NCBI RefSeq assembly: GCF_004362525.1
Contig: NZ_SNXS01000014.1
Span: 33,960-97,959, forward strand
DNA length: 64,000 bases
Direction: 5' to 3'
Origin: Roseateles toxinivorans
Lineage (GTDB): Bacteria > Pseudomonadota > Gammaproteobacteria > Burkholderiales > Burkholderiaceae_C
The position numbers were made by a program, and so were the translations under genes. Of the stretch, positions 36,505 to 44,767 are shown in pieces (position 1 is the first letter of the stretch; each line of letters opens with the position of its first letter). A model generated the notes under the pieces. It worked only from the letters and a program-made list of their open reading frames with translations. It had not been told where the DNA came from and did no database searches.

Positions 36505-37268
36505 TGCAGCTACCCCGCACGCCCAGCCTGCGCCTGGACGGCCGGTGCGCCCTCGTGCTGGGCGCCGGCCGCGGCATCGGCGCGGCCATCGCGGCCGCGC
36601 TGGCCCAGGCCGGTGCCGAGGTGGTGCTGGCGGCGCGCTCAGCGCCCGAGTTGCAGGCCCTGGCGGACGCCCTGCATGCCGAGGGAGGGCGCGCTCGCCT
36701 CTGCGTGCTGGATGCCTGCGACACTGCCGCGCTGGATGCGGCCATCGCTGCGCTGCCGCGGCTGGACGTGCTGGTCAACAGCGCCGGCACCAACAGGCCG
36801 TCGGCCATTGTCGACCTGCGCGACGAGGACCTGGACGCCGTGCTTGCGCTGAACGTGCGCACAGCGCTGACCGCCTCGCGCGCCGCCGCGCGCCGCATGG
36901 TGGCTGACGGGCGCGGCGGCTCCATCATCCACGTTTCGTCGCAGATGGGCCATGTGGGCGGTCCGCGCCGCGCCGTCTACTGCGCCACCAAGCATGCGAT
37001 GGAAGGCATGAGCAAGGCGCTGGCGCTCGAGCTGGGCGCCCACGGCATCCGCGTCAACACGCTGTGTCCGACTTTCGTGCGCACCGCGATGACCGAACCC
37101 ATGTTCGAAGACGCCGCCTTCCTGCGCTGGGTGCTGGAGCGCATCGCCATCGGCCGACTGGCCACGGTGGAGGACCTCATGGGCCCGGCGGTCTTCCTTG
37201 CAAGCGACGCGTCGGCCATGGTCACCGGATCGGCCCTGATGGTGGACGGTGGGTGGACGGCGGCATGA
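36504..37268 (+). CDS. Short-chain dehydrogenase/reductase
   Basis: A 254-residue NAD(P)-binding enzyme with GAGRGIG, NSAG, the serine in HVSSQMG and the catalytic YCATK pair, ending in the usual MVDGGW. The ATG overlaps the dehydrogenase stop (TGATG) and the stop overlaps the lacI-family start (ATGA). With an alcohol-to-acid dehydrogenase and an aldolase in the same operon it probably oxidises a hydroxyl of a sugar-like or polyol-like compound. HpsN-type dehydrogenases are also accompanied by SDRs in known sulfopropanediol pathways. Confidence 0.88.
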   Translation: MQLPRTPSLRLDGRCALVLGAGRGIGAAIAAALAQAGAEVVLAARSAPELQALADALHAEGGRARLCVLDACDTAALDAAIAALPRLDVLVNSAGTNRPSAIVDLRDEDLDAVLALNVRTALTASRAAARRMVADGRGGSIIHVSSQMGHVGGPRRAVYCATKHAMEGMSKALALELGAHGIRVNTLCPTFVRTAMTEPMFEDAAFLRWVLERIAIGRLATVEDLMGPAVFLASDASAMVTGSALMVDGGWTAA

Positions 37269-38302
37269 TCGCGCCTATGAAGACCACCGCCACCTCCACC
37301 GACGTCGCCCGCCTGGCGAACGTGTCGCAATCCGCCGTCAGCCGCACTTTCACGCCCGGCGCCAGCGTCTCAGAGCAGACGCGCCAGAGGGTCATGGAGG
37401 CCGCGCGCAAGCTCGGCTACAGGCCGAATGCGCACGCACGCAGCCTCATCACCAAGCGCTCGCGCATCATCGGCCTGGTGCTCTCCCACCTGGAGAACCT
37501 CTTCTACCCTGCGGCGCTGGAGCGCCTGGCGCGGCGGCTGCAGCACGACGGCTATCACGTGCTGCTCTTCATCTCCGACAACCAGAACTCCGACGAGCTG
37601 GTGCAGGAGATCCTGCAATACCACGTCGACGGCATCGTGCTGGCGGCCACCACGCTGTCCTCGGTACTGGCGCAGCGCTGCGCCGACGCGGCCATCCCCG
37701 TCGTGCTGTTCAACCGCGTGATGGCAGCCGGCAGCCCGGCGACGGTAAGCTCGGTACGCTCCGACAACATGGCCGGCGGGCGTCTGGTCGCCCGCCACCT
37801 CTGCGAGGCTGGCTACAAGCGCATCGCCTACATCGCCGGCCAGGAAGAGTCGTCCACCAACCTGGAGCGCGAGCGCGGCTTCCGAGAGGGCCTGGCCGAG
37901 CGCGGTCAGCGCATCTGGGCGCGCGGCGTGGGCAACTACGACCAACAGCAGGCCGCCGAGGTCGCGCGCCAGATGTTCGGCAGCGCCGAGCGGCCGGATT
38001 CCGTCTTCGTCGCCAGCGACCACATGGCCTTCGCCGTCATGGACGTGCTGCGCCACGAGCTCGGCCTGCGGGTGCCCCAGGACGTCGGCCTGGTCGGCTT
38101 TGACAACGTGCCCCAGGCCGCCTGGCCCAGCTACGCCCTGACCACCTTCGAGCAGCCGCTGGGTCCCATGGTGGAGGCCACCGCTGATCTGCTGCAGCGC
38201 CATCTGCAGGAAGAGGGGCGCACCCGCTGCGAGAACGTCGTCGTGCCCGGCCAGCTAGTGCTGCGCAATACCACCCGCCCCCGCGCGCCGCCGGCGCGCT
38301 GA
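37265..38302 (+). CDS. LacI/GalR family transcriptional regulator
   Basis: A 345-residue regulator with the LacI helix-turn-helix and hinge (TSTDVARLANVSQSAVSRTF ... RVMEAARKLGYRPNAHARSL) followed by a periplasmic-binding-protein-like sensor ending GLVGFDNVPQAAWPSYALTTFEQP. Unlike most LacI genes it sits inside the operon it probably controls, coupled to the SDR gene by an ATGA overlap; the ATG at 37277 is an alternative. The four TTGCAT-N4-type palindromes at 35045, 35156, 41899 and 42001 have the size and symmetry of LacI-family operators, so this protein is their likely partner. Effector unknown. Confidence 0.9.
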   Translation: MIAPMKTTATSTDVARLANVSQSAVSRTFTPGASVSEQTRQRVMEAARKLGYRPNAHARSLITKRSRIIGLVLSHLENLFYPAALERLARRLQHDGYHVLLFISDNQNSDELVQEILQYHVDGIVLAATTLSSVLAQRCADAAIPVVLFNRVMAAGSPATVSSVRSDNMAGGRLVARHLCEAGYKRIAYIAGQEESSTNLERERGFREGLAERGQRIWARGVGNYDQQQAAEVARQMFGSAERPDSVFVASDHMAFAVMDVLRHELGLRVPQDVGLVGFDNVPQAAWPSYALTTFEQPLGPMVEATADLLQRHLQEEGRTRCENVVVPGQLVLRNTTRPRAPPAR

Positions 38303-38321
38303 ACCTGCCCATGGAGTGCCA

Positions 38322-39275
38322 ATGAAAGGCTTCGATCCCGAGTTCCAGGATCTGGACCACTACATCCGAGTTATCACCGACCGCATCTGGGAAGGGCGGC
38401 GCCTGCAGGACATCGAGCGCTACTACGGCGCCGACTGCGCGGTGGAAACCCCCAGCTCGGTCAGCATCGGCATCGAGCCCGTCATCGCCGGCACCCGCGC
38501 GACGCTGCAGGCCTTCCCGGACCGCCGCCTGCTGGCCGAGGACGTCATCGTCTCCGGCGACGAGGACGGTGGCTTCCTGTCCTCGCACCGCATCCTCAGC
38601 CCCATGATCCATGCCGGTGACGGCGTGTTCGGCCCACCCACCGGCCAGCCCGTGGTGGCCCGCACCATCGCCGACTGCGTTTGCATCGCCAACCGGATCG
38701 TCCACGAGTGGCTGGTGCGCGACCAGGCCGCCATCGCCCGCGCCATCGGCCTGCACGAGCGCGACCTCGCCGCCCGCTTGCTGCGCGCCGCAGACGGCCG
38801 GTTCAGCAAGCCGGCCATGCCGCCGGCCCCGGCGCCCTACGTCAGTGCCATCGCCACCCAGGGCCCCGCCGCCGACTTCGCCGAGGAGTGGCTGCAACGC
38901 CTGCGGCAGCCCCAGCGCACCGTGCCGCTGGCCACGCTGCACCCCGAGCTGCTGGCCTGGGTGCCGGGCGGCGAGGCTCGCGTCGGCGCCAGCGCCATGG
39001 GCGCGTTCTGGCAAGGTCTGGGCACTGCCTTCCCCGGCGCGCGGCTGGAGGTGGAGCACCTCGCCGCGCAGTCCCGGCCTGGCCGCGCCACTGCCATCGC
39101 CATGCGCTGGCGCCTGCACGGCGAGCACGCCGGCCCCGGCCGCTACGGCGAGCCCACAGGCGCGCCGGTCAGCCTGCTCGGCATCTCTCACGCCGAATGG
39201 GAGAACGGCCGCGTCGTGCGCGAATGGGTGATGCTGGACGAGGTGGCCACGTGGATGCAACTGCTAAGCCGCTGA
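38322..39275 (+). CDS. Tandem SnoaL/NTF2-like protein
   Basis: A 317-residue protein of two NTF2-like halves, residues about 10-150 (IERYYGADCAVETPSSVSIG ... IVHEWLVRD) and 180-310 (GAFWQGLGTAFPGARLEVEH ... GRVVREWVMLDEVATWMQ). GGAG lies 5 bases before the ATG at 38322. It is the second protein of this plan in the cluster, the other being divergently encoded at 34024. Two SnoaL pairs with an aldolase and dehydrogenases suggest isomerisation, hydration or lactone chemistry, but nothing more exact can be said. No signal peptide. Confidence 0.78.
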   Translation: MKGFDPEFQDLDHYIRVITDRIWEGRRLQDIERYYGADCAVETPSSVSIGIEPVIAGTRATLQAFPDRRLLAEDVIVSGDEDGGFLSSHRILSPMIHAGDGVFGPPTGQPVVARTIADCVCIANRIVHEWLVRDQAAIARAIGLHERDLAARLLRAADGRFSKPAMPPAPAPYVSAIATQGPAADFAEEWLQRLRQPQRTVPLATLHPELLAWVPGGEARVGASAMGAFWQGLGTAFPGARLEVEHLAAQSRPGRATAIAMRWRLHGEHAGPGRYGEPTGAPVSLLGISHAEWENGRVVREWVMLDEVATWMQLLSR

Positions 39276-39973
39276 GTCCGCCCCGCCTGCTGCTGCTGCA
39301 CGGCACGTTGTGCCGGCGTTCGCTGTTCGCGCCGCTGGCACGCCGACTGCGGCCCGATGTAGTGCTGCAACCGCTGGGCTGGCGCGAGGCGCTGCGCGGG
39401 CCGCCGTCCGTGCCGGCCAACGTGCTGGGCTTCTCGCTGGGCGGGCTGCTGGCGCTGCGCTGGCTGCGCGAATCGCCCGCCAGCATCGCCCGGCTCGCCC
39501 TGGTGGGCAGCAATGCGCAGGCCGCCACGCCGCTGCTGCGCCGCCGCCAGCGCAGCCAGCGCCATCTGCTGCGCCGGCACGGACCCTCGGCGGTGGCCGC
39601 CCAGGCCTTGCCTAGCTACTTCGGCTCGCGGCCGGCCGCCTGGCAGCGCCGCCAGGTCCTGGCCATGGCCCACCGCACGCCGCCGCGCCAGGCGCTGGCC
39701 CAGTTCGCGCTGGCCGCCGGGCGGCCGGCCAACCATGCCGCGCTGCAGGCCTTCGCCGGACCGCTGATGTTGGTGGCCGGCGCGTGCGACGCCCTGTGCC
39801 CGCCGGCCCTGCAGCGCCGCATGCGGGCCGCCCAGCCGAGCGCGCGGCTGCACCTGCTGCCGCGCTGCGGCCACTTCGTTCCGCTGGAGGCCCCGGCCGC
39901 CCTTGCCCGCCTGGTGCGGGCCTGGCTGGCCAGCTCACCGGCGATCGCCCCCTGCCCTGGAGACCCCCCATGA
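39251..39973 (+). CDS. Alpha/beta hydrolase
   Basis: A 240-residue hydrolase with HGTLCRRSLF at the oxyanion region, the nucleophile elbow GFSLGG, a late acid at AGACDALCPP and the catalytic histidine in CGHFVPLEAP. The GTG at 39251 has a GAGG just upstream and overlaps the end of the preceding gene by 25 bases; the long frame further upstream is out of register with that gene and is only a shadow. The stop overlaps the next start (ATGA). Candidate esterase or lactonase of the operon. Confidence 0.8.
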   Translation: MDATAKPLSPPRLLLLHGTLCRRSLFAPLARRLRPDVVLQPLGWREALRGPPSVPANVLGFSLGGLLALRWLRESPASIARLALVGSNAQAATPLLRRRQRSQRHLLRRHGPSAVAAQALPSYFGSRPAAWQRRQVLAMAHRTPPRQALAQFALAAGRPANHAALQAFAGPLMLVAGACDALCPPALQRRMRAAQPSARLHLLPRCGHFVPLEAPAALARLVRAWLASSPAIAPCPGDPP

Positions 39974-41103
39974 CCGCTGACGAGCTCAAACGCCGCCTGA
40001 TCCCCTTCGACAGCCTGCAGGCCTCCACCGAGGCCTTCATCGACTACGCGCTGCAGGAATGCCAACCCAAGCTGAACTATGCCCTCATCGGACCGGGTGT
40101 GTCGCAGGACCCGCTGCAGCCGATCAGCCTGCGCGAGCCGCATGGCTTCCAGCTCGGCGCGGTGACCTTGCCGCATGGCCGCGTCAACCCGCCCCATCTG
40201 CACTTCAGCTGCGAAGTCTTCATCTGCGTCGCCGGCCGCTGGCGCATTCAGTGGGGCTTCAATCCGGAAACGCTGCACGTAGACATCGGCCCGGGCGATA
40301 TCGTCTCGGTGCCGACCTGGATCTACCGCGGCTTCACCAACATCGGCGGCGACGAGGGCTTCCTCTTCACCGCGCTGGGCCGCGACCACACCGGCGGCAT
40401 CCTGTGGGCGCCCGGCACGCTGGCGCGCGCGGCCGCTGAGGGCGTGCTGCTGACCAACGCCCACCGCATCGTCGACACGCGGCGCGGCGACGCGCTGCAG
40501 CCCGGCGAGCAGCTGTTCCAACCCATGACCGAGGCCGAGATCGCCGCGCTGCGCCACTGGACGCCCGAGGAGATGAGCCACCGCCTGGTGCGCTTCGATG
40601 AGCTGGCGTGGACTACCCAGGGCCTGCTCGACAGCGGCCTGCCTGGTTGCGGCGCCCAACTGGCACCGGTGGTAGGCCTGGGCCTGCTGCAGCAGCGCGA
40701 GCGCCTGGCCCCGGTGCTGCACAGCCATGGCGTCAGCCTGGAGTGGCTACGCATCCCCGCCGGTGGCCGGGTGTCCAGGCACCGGCTGCGAGAGAAGCAG
40801 GCGCTGGTGGCCTGGCAGGGTCGCGTGGAGACGCGGCTGGAGGCCGACGATGGCCCCTGTACGCTGGCGCTCGAAGGCCGCGCCGGCGGCTGGGATTCGC
40901 TGTCCATCCCCGCCGACGTCTGGCGCTGCCTGCACAACACGGGTAACGGTGATGCCTTCGTGCTGCTACTGACGGCCGGCGACCACCGCAAGGACATCGC
41001 CTGGGCGCCCGACGTCGTGGCCGCGGCGGCGGCCGCCGGCTGGGTGGTGGATGCCGACGGCTGCGTCGCCCCGCGCCGCTTTGTCGAGCGGGCCCAGCCA
41101 TGA
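39970..41103 (+). CDS. Bicupin protein
   Basis: A 377-residue cytoplasmic protein with two cupin-like barrels. The first (about 55-160) has a metal-binding style histidine pair in NPPHLHFSCEVFICVAGRWRI and the second motif IGPGDIVSVPTWIYRGFTN; the second barrel (about 235-345) has a weaker version around GGRVSRHRLREKQALVAWQG and SIPADVWRCLHNTGN. Cupins in catabolic operons act as isomerases, dioxygenases or hydrolases. Both ends are coupled to neighbours by ATGA overlaps. Function unknown. Confidence 0.75.
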   Translation: MTADELKRRLIPFDSLQASTEAFIDYALQECQPKLNYALIGPGVSQDPLQPISLREPHGFQLGAVTLPHGRVNPPHLHFSCEVFICVAGRWRIQWGFNPETLHVDIGPGDIVSVPTWIYRGFTNIGGDEGFLFTALGRDHTGGILWAPGTLARAAAEGVLLTNAHRIVDTRRGDALQPGEQLFQPMTEAEIAALRHWTPEEMSHRLVRFDELAWTTQGLLDSGLPGCGAQLAPVVGLGLLQQRERLAPVLHSHGVSLEWLRIPAGGRVSRHRLREKQALVAWQGRVETRLEADDGPCTLALEGRAGGWDSLSIPADVWRCLHNTGNGDAFVLLLTAGDHRKDIAWAPDVVAAAAAAGWVVDADGCVAPRRFVERAQP

Positions 41104-41897
41104 GGACGGCGGCCCACCACCCGCTGGAACTCAGCCTCGCGCCGCGGCTGCGCGCCGGTGAGACGCTGCGCGGGCTGTTCAACGGCATCCCATCGCCGGC
41201 CCTTGTTGAGATGTGCGGCCATGCCGGCTTCGACTTCGTCGTCCTCGACAACGAGCATGGCAGCGCCGACCTGCAAACCACCGAGCATCAGCTGCGTGCC
41301 GCCCGCGCCGTCGGCCTGCCTGCCCTGGTGCGCTGCTTCGAGGCCGACATCCCGCGCGTGCTCGACATGGGCGCCGCCGGCGTCGTCGTGCCCATGGTGC
41401 AGGACGCCGCGCAGGCGCAGCGCCTGGCGACCATGACTAGCTACCCGGCGGCCGACACGCCCTGGGGCCGGCGCGGCAGCGCCTTCAGCACCCGCGCCGC
41501 CGGCTATGGCGCCTTCGGCGGCGCGGCCCACACCGAGCGCAGCAATGCCGGGCTGCTGCTGGTGGTGATGGTGGAGACGCCCGAAGCGGCCGCGCACGCC
41601 GTCGAGATCGCCCAGGTGCCGGGCGTGGACGCCGTCTTCGTCGGACCAAACGACCTGGCCCATGCCATGGGCCATGGCCCGCGCTGGCAGGACGGGCCGG
41701 CGCAGGCCCTCATCCGGCAGGTGCTGCGCGAGGTTGCCGGCGCCGGCCGCTGCGCCGGCACGCTGGCGCTGACGGCCGCCGACGAGGCGCGCTACGCCGC
41801 CTGCGGCGCGCGCTTCTTCGCCAACGTCAGCACCAGCCTCATCACGCAGGCGCTGCAGGCCGCGGCACGCGGTGGCGATGCTGCCGTCTCTTATTGA
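41100..41897 (+). CDS. HpcH/HpaI-family aldolase
   Basis: A 265-residue class II pyruvate-type aldolase. Signature elements: DNEHGSADLQT (catalytic His), LVRCFEAD (substrate Arg), GVVVPMVQDA, the metal Glu in MVETPEAAA and VGPNDLAHAMG (metal Asp). The family cleaves 4-hydroxy-2-oxo acids to pyruvate and an aldehyde. It is the last enzyme gene before the TonB gene and is likely the carbon-carbon cleavage step. Directly behind its stop codon lies operator 3. Confidence 0.87.
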   Translation: MRTAAHHPLELSLAPRLRAGETLRGLFNGIPSPALVEMCGHAGFDFVVLDNEHGSADLQTTEHQLRAARAVGLPALVRCFEADIPRVLDMGAAGVVVPMVQDAAQAQRLATMTSYPAADTPWGRRGSAFSTRAAGYGAFGGAAHTERSNAGLLLVVMVETPEAAAHAVEIAQVPGVDAVFVGPNDLAHAMGHGPRWQDGPAQALIRQVLREVAGAGRCAGTLALTAADEARYAACGARFFANVSTSLITQALQAAARGGDAAVSY

Positions 41898-41898
41898 T

Positions 41899-41914
41899 TT
41901 GCATACGCAAGCAA
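41899..41914. promoter_or_regulatory. LacI-type operator 3
   Basis: TTGCATACGCAAGCAA starts one base after the aldolase stop codon. It keeps TTGCATACGC of operators 2 and 4 and has one mismatch in the right arm. It pairs with operator 4, 102 bases away, upstream of the TonB gene. Confidence 0.7.
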
Positions 41915-42000
41915 CAAGAATTGCGACAGAGTTTGTGGTGGATCAACGCCATCAAATAGGGATTCAACTAGGTGTTTGCACCAGTCGATCTGCATAGCCA

Positions 42001-42016
42001 TTGCATACGCTTGCAA
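42001..42016. promoter_or_regulatory. LacI-type operator 4
   Basis: TTGCATACGCTTGCAA lies 91 bases before the TonB receptor start. Arms TTGCA/TGCAA are perfect. Half-sites (TTTGCA near 41975, TGCATA near 41991) lie close by. Together with operator 3 it indicates a second regulated promoter inside the cluster. Confidence 0.75.
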
Positions 42017-42107
42017 TGCTAGATCAGGATCCAGAAACTTCGCCTCGTGCCTCGACCCCAGCGACGAGGCCCTCACCCCTCCAAGTCATCAACCGCGGAG
42101 CTCCACG

Positions 42108-44762
42108 ATGAAAATTTTCAGCCTCACGCCGCTGGCTGCCAGCCTGGCCCTCGGCACCCTGGCCGCCTCTTCCGCCCACGCCCAGACCGCCGCTGCCGCA
42201 GCGCCAGCCAACGAAGTCGGCAAGCTCGATACTGTCGTAGTCACGGCCAACCGCCGACTGGAAGACCAGCAGAAGGTCAGCGTGTCCGTCACCGGCCTGA
42301 ACGGCAACATGCTGGAGGAGCGCAACATCACCAACGTCGGCCAGTTGGAGAGCACCGTGCCGGGCTTCACCTTTGGCCGCTCCGGCACGGATGCGCGGCC
42401 GGCCATGCGTGGCGTGCGGACCGAGAACGTGGCCGTCAATGCCGACACGACGATCGGCTACTTCGTCGACGGCGTCTACAAGAGCCGCGCCCAGCAGGCC
42501 ATGCTGGGCTTCGTCGATGTGGCACGCGTCGAGGTGATGCGTGGCCCGCAAGGCACCTTGTTCGGCCGCAACACCTTCGGCGGCACGGTGGCGGTTAGCA
42601 CGCGCGCGCCGGAGCTGGACTTTCTCGGCGGCAATGTCGCCTTCATTGTCGGCAGCGACGGCAAGCGTCGCGGCGAAGGCGTGGTCAACCTGCCGCTGAA
42701 CGATGTGGCGGCGGTGCGGCTTGTGGCCGCGGTCGAGAAGTCCGACCCGATGGTGAAGAATGACTTCAACGGCGCCGCCGGCCTGTTCGACCAGGACCTG
42801 CGCTATCTGCGCGGCAGCGTGCTCGTCAAACCCAACCGTGAGCTGGAGATGACGCTGCGCGTGGACGCCACCGAACAACGCGGCAACGGCGGCTCGGCCT
42901 TCGGCTACAAGATGGCCGGCAGCTACTTGCACACGGCCTCCTGCCAACAGCTCTTCAACGCCACGCCGCTGTTTCTGAACACCCGCGGCGGCAACCGCGA
43001 CAACGTCAATGACTGCACCCGCACCGTTGGCGCAGGTGCCGGCACCGGCGCCAATGCCACGGGCACAGGCGTGGATCTGGGCGTCCCGCTCTACCGGCCG
43101 GGCGACACCTATCGCGTTGACAACGACTATCAGACCTTCCTGAACGTCTCCGACCGCAGCGCCAGCCTCGACGTCAGCTACAAGCTGCCGAGCGTGACGC
43201 TGAAGTCCATCACGGGCTGGGCCGACTTTTCCGCCACGCGCAGCTCAGACACCGACTTCTCCGCGTCTACCATCGGCATCGACTACCAGGCCACCAGCGC
43301 CAAGACCCTGTCCCAGGAGCTGCAGCTGCTGTCGGCCGGCGACGGTCCGCTGAGCTATGTGGTTGGCGCCTACTTCTTCAAGGATGAGCTGCGGGGCACC
43401 TTCATCAACCAGCAACTGCCGCGCACCATCCGCTCCAGCGCCCTCGCAGCGCCGTTGTCGCTGGCACAGAACGGTGCGGGCTTCTACGACGACCAGGCCC
43501 CCGAGACGCGCTCGACCGCGTTCTACGGCCAGTTCAGTTACCGCCTGCAGCCCGACGTTACGCTGACGGCCGGCGCCCGCAGCACGCGGGACCGCAAGAG
43601 CTTCCGCTTCGCGAACGCCAATAGCGTGCTGCCGCTGAATGCCAACGGCCAGCCCGACGGCACGCTGATCACGCTGAACACCCCGCTGCCGCCCGAAAGC
43701 GCCTACGGCAGCGCCGGCAGCACCAACTGCACCGGCTCCAACGCCGTCAAGGGCTTCAACTGCGCCCCGGGCACCAACTTGCTCTACGGAGCCACCTACG
43801 ACGACGCCACCTTCAGCCGCAATACCGGCCGCCTGGCGCTGGATTACCAACTGTCGAGCCAGCAGCTGCTCTACGCCTCGCTGTCCACCGGCTTCCGCTC
43901 GGGCGGCTTCAACTCAGGCCAGGCGCTCGAGGCGGTGCGCACCTTCAAACCCGAGACGGTGCGGGCTCTGGAGATCGGCTCCAAGAACCGCTTCCTGGCG
44001 AACACGCTGCAGCTCAACGTCGCCCTGTTCAGCAACGAGTACAAGGACCTGCAGGAGCAGCGCCAGGTGCCGGTGGGCAATACGACCGTGTCGACCATCT
44101 TCAACGCCGCCCAGGCCCGCGCCCGCGGCCTGGAAGCCGAGCTGGAGTGGAAGGCAAGCCGAGACTTCTCGCTTGGCGCGACCTTGTCGCTGCTGGACGC
44201 TAAGTACAAAAGCTTCCCCGGCGTGGCCTTGCCCTTTGGCACGTCCATCCTGGTGGCCGACCCCGCCTCCACCGCGCCTCAGCTTGATGCCAGCGGTATC
44301 GTCATCGCGCCGGCCGGCCAGCGCCGCATCTTCGCGCCCGGCTACGACTGCGGCGTGCTGCCGGGCACAGGCGGCGCAGGCCAGCCGGCCGTGGCCTTTG
44401 GGTGCAACCTCAGCGGCAAGCGCATTCCCTACGCTGCCAAAGTGCAGGCCACCGGCTTCCTGCGCTACGAGTTCGCGCTGGCTGATGGCGCCAGCCTCAC
44501 GCCCATGTTGGTGGCTACGTACAACAGCGGCTTCTACGGCCAGCCCACCAATGCCGAGCTGGAGCGCCAGGGCGCCTTCACCAAGCTGGACTTCAAGCTC
44601 AGCTGGCGCATCAACGACCGCCTGAGCCTGCAGGGCTATGTCGACAACTTCACCGACAAGCAGACCATCAACCGCTTCGTCTGGGGCGGCGGCGGTGCAC
44701 TGCAAGTGAGCACAGCCCCGCCGCGGCAGTTCGGCCTGCGCCTGAGCTACGGCACACTCTGA
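42108..44762 (+). CDS. TonB-dependent receptor of the LacI-controlled cluster
   Basis: An 884-residue outer-membrane receptor: signal peptide (MKIFSLTPLAASLALG ... AHAQT), TonB-box-like DTVVVTANRR, plug with RVEVMRGPQGTLFGRNTFGG, barrel ending LRLSYGTL. The ATG at 42108 has GGAG 7 bases upstream; an open frame back to 41976 would cross operator 4 and is unlikely. This subclass (RGPQGTLFGRN plug) is common for receptors of plant- or aromatic-type compounds rather than siderophores. Followed after 5 bases by the MFS carrier gene. Confidence 0.9.
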   Translation: MKIFSLTPLAASLALGTLAASSAHAQTAAAAAPANEVGKLDTVVVTANRRLEDQQKVSVSVTGLNGNMLEERNITNVGQLESTVPGFTFGRSGTDARPAMRGVRTENVAVNADTTIGYFVDGVYKSRAQQAMLGFVDVARVEVMRGPQGTLFGRNTFGGTVAVSTRAPELDFLGGNVAFIVGSDGKRRGEGVVNLPLNDVAAVRLVAAVEKSDPMVKNDFNGAAGLFDQDLRYLRGSVLVKPNRELEMTLRVDATEQRGNGGSAFGYKMAGSYLHTASCQQLFNATPLFLNTRGGNRDNVNDCTRTVGAGAGTGANATGTGVDLGVPLYRPGDTYRVDNDYQTFLNVSDRSASLDVSYKLPSVTLKSITGWADFSATRSSDTDFSASTIGIDYQATSAKTLSQELQLLSAGDGPLSYVVGAYFFKDELRGTFINQQLPRTIRSSALAAPLSLAQNGAGFYDDQAPETRSTAFYGQFSYRLQPDVTLTAGARSTRDRKSFRFANANSVLPLNANGQPDGTLITLNTPLPPESAYGSAGSTNCTGSNAVKGFNCAPGTNLLYGATYDDATFSRNTGRLALDYQLSSQQLLYASLSTGFRSGGFNSGQALEAVRTFKPETVRALEIGSKNRFLANTLQLNVALFSNEYKDLQEQRQVPVGNTTVSTIFNAAQARARGLEAELEWKASRDFSLGATLSLLDAKYKSFPGVALPFGTSILVADPASTAPQLDASGIVIAPAGQRRIFAPGYDCGVLPGTGGAGQPAVAFGCNLSGKRIPYAAKVQATGFLRYEFALADGASLTPMLVATYNSGFYGQPTNAELERQGAFTKLDFKLSWRINDRLSLQGYVDNFTDKQTINRFVWGGGGALQVSTAPPRQFGLRLSYGTL

Positions 44763-44767
44763 AGCCC

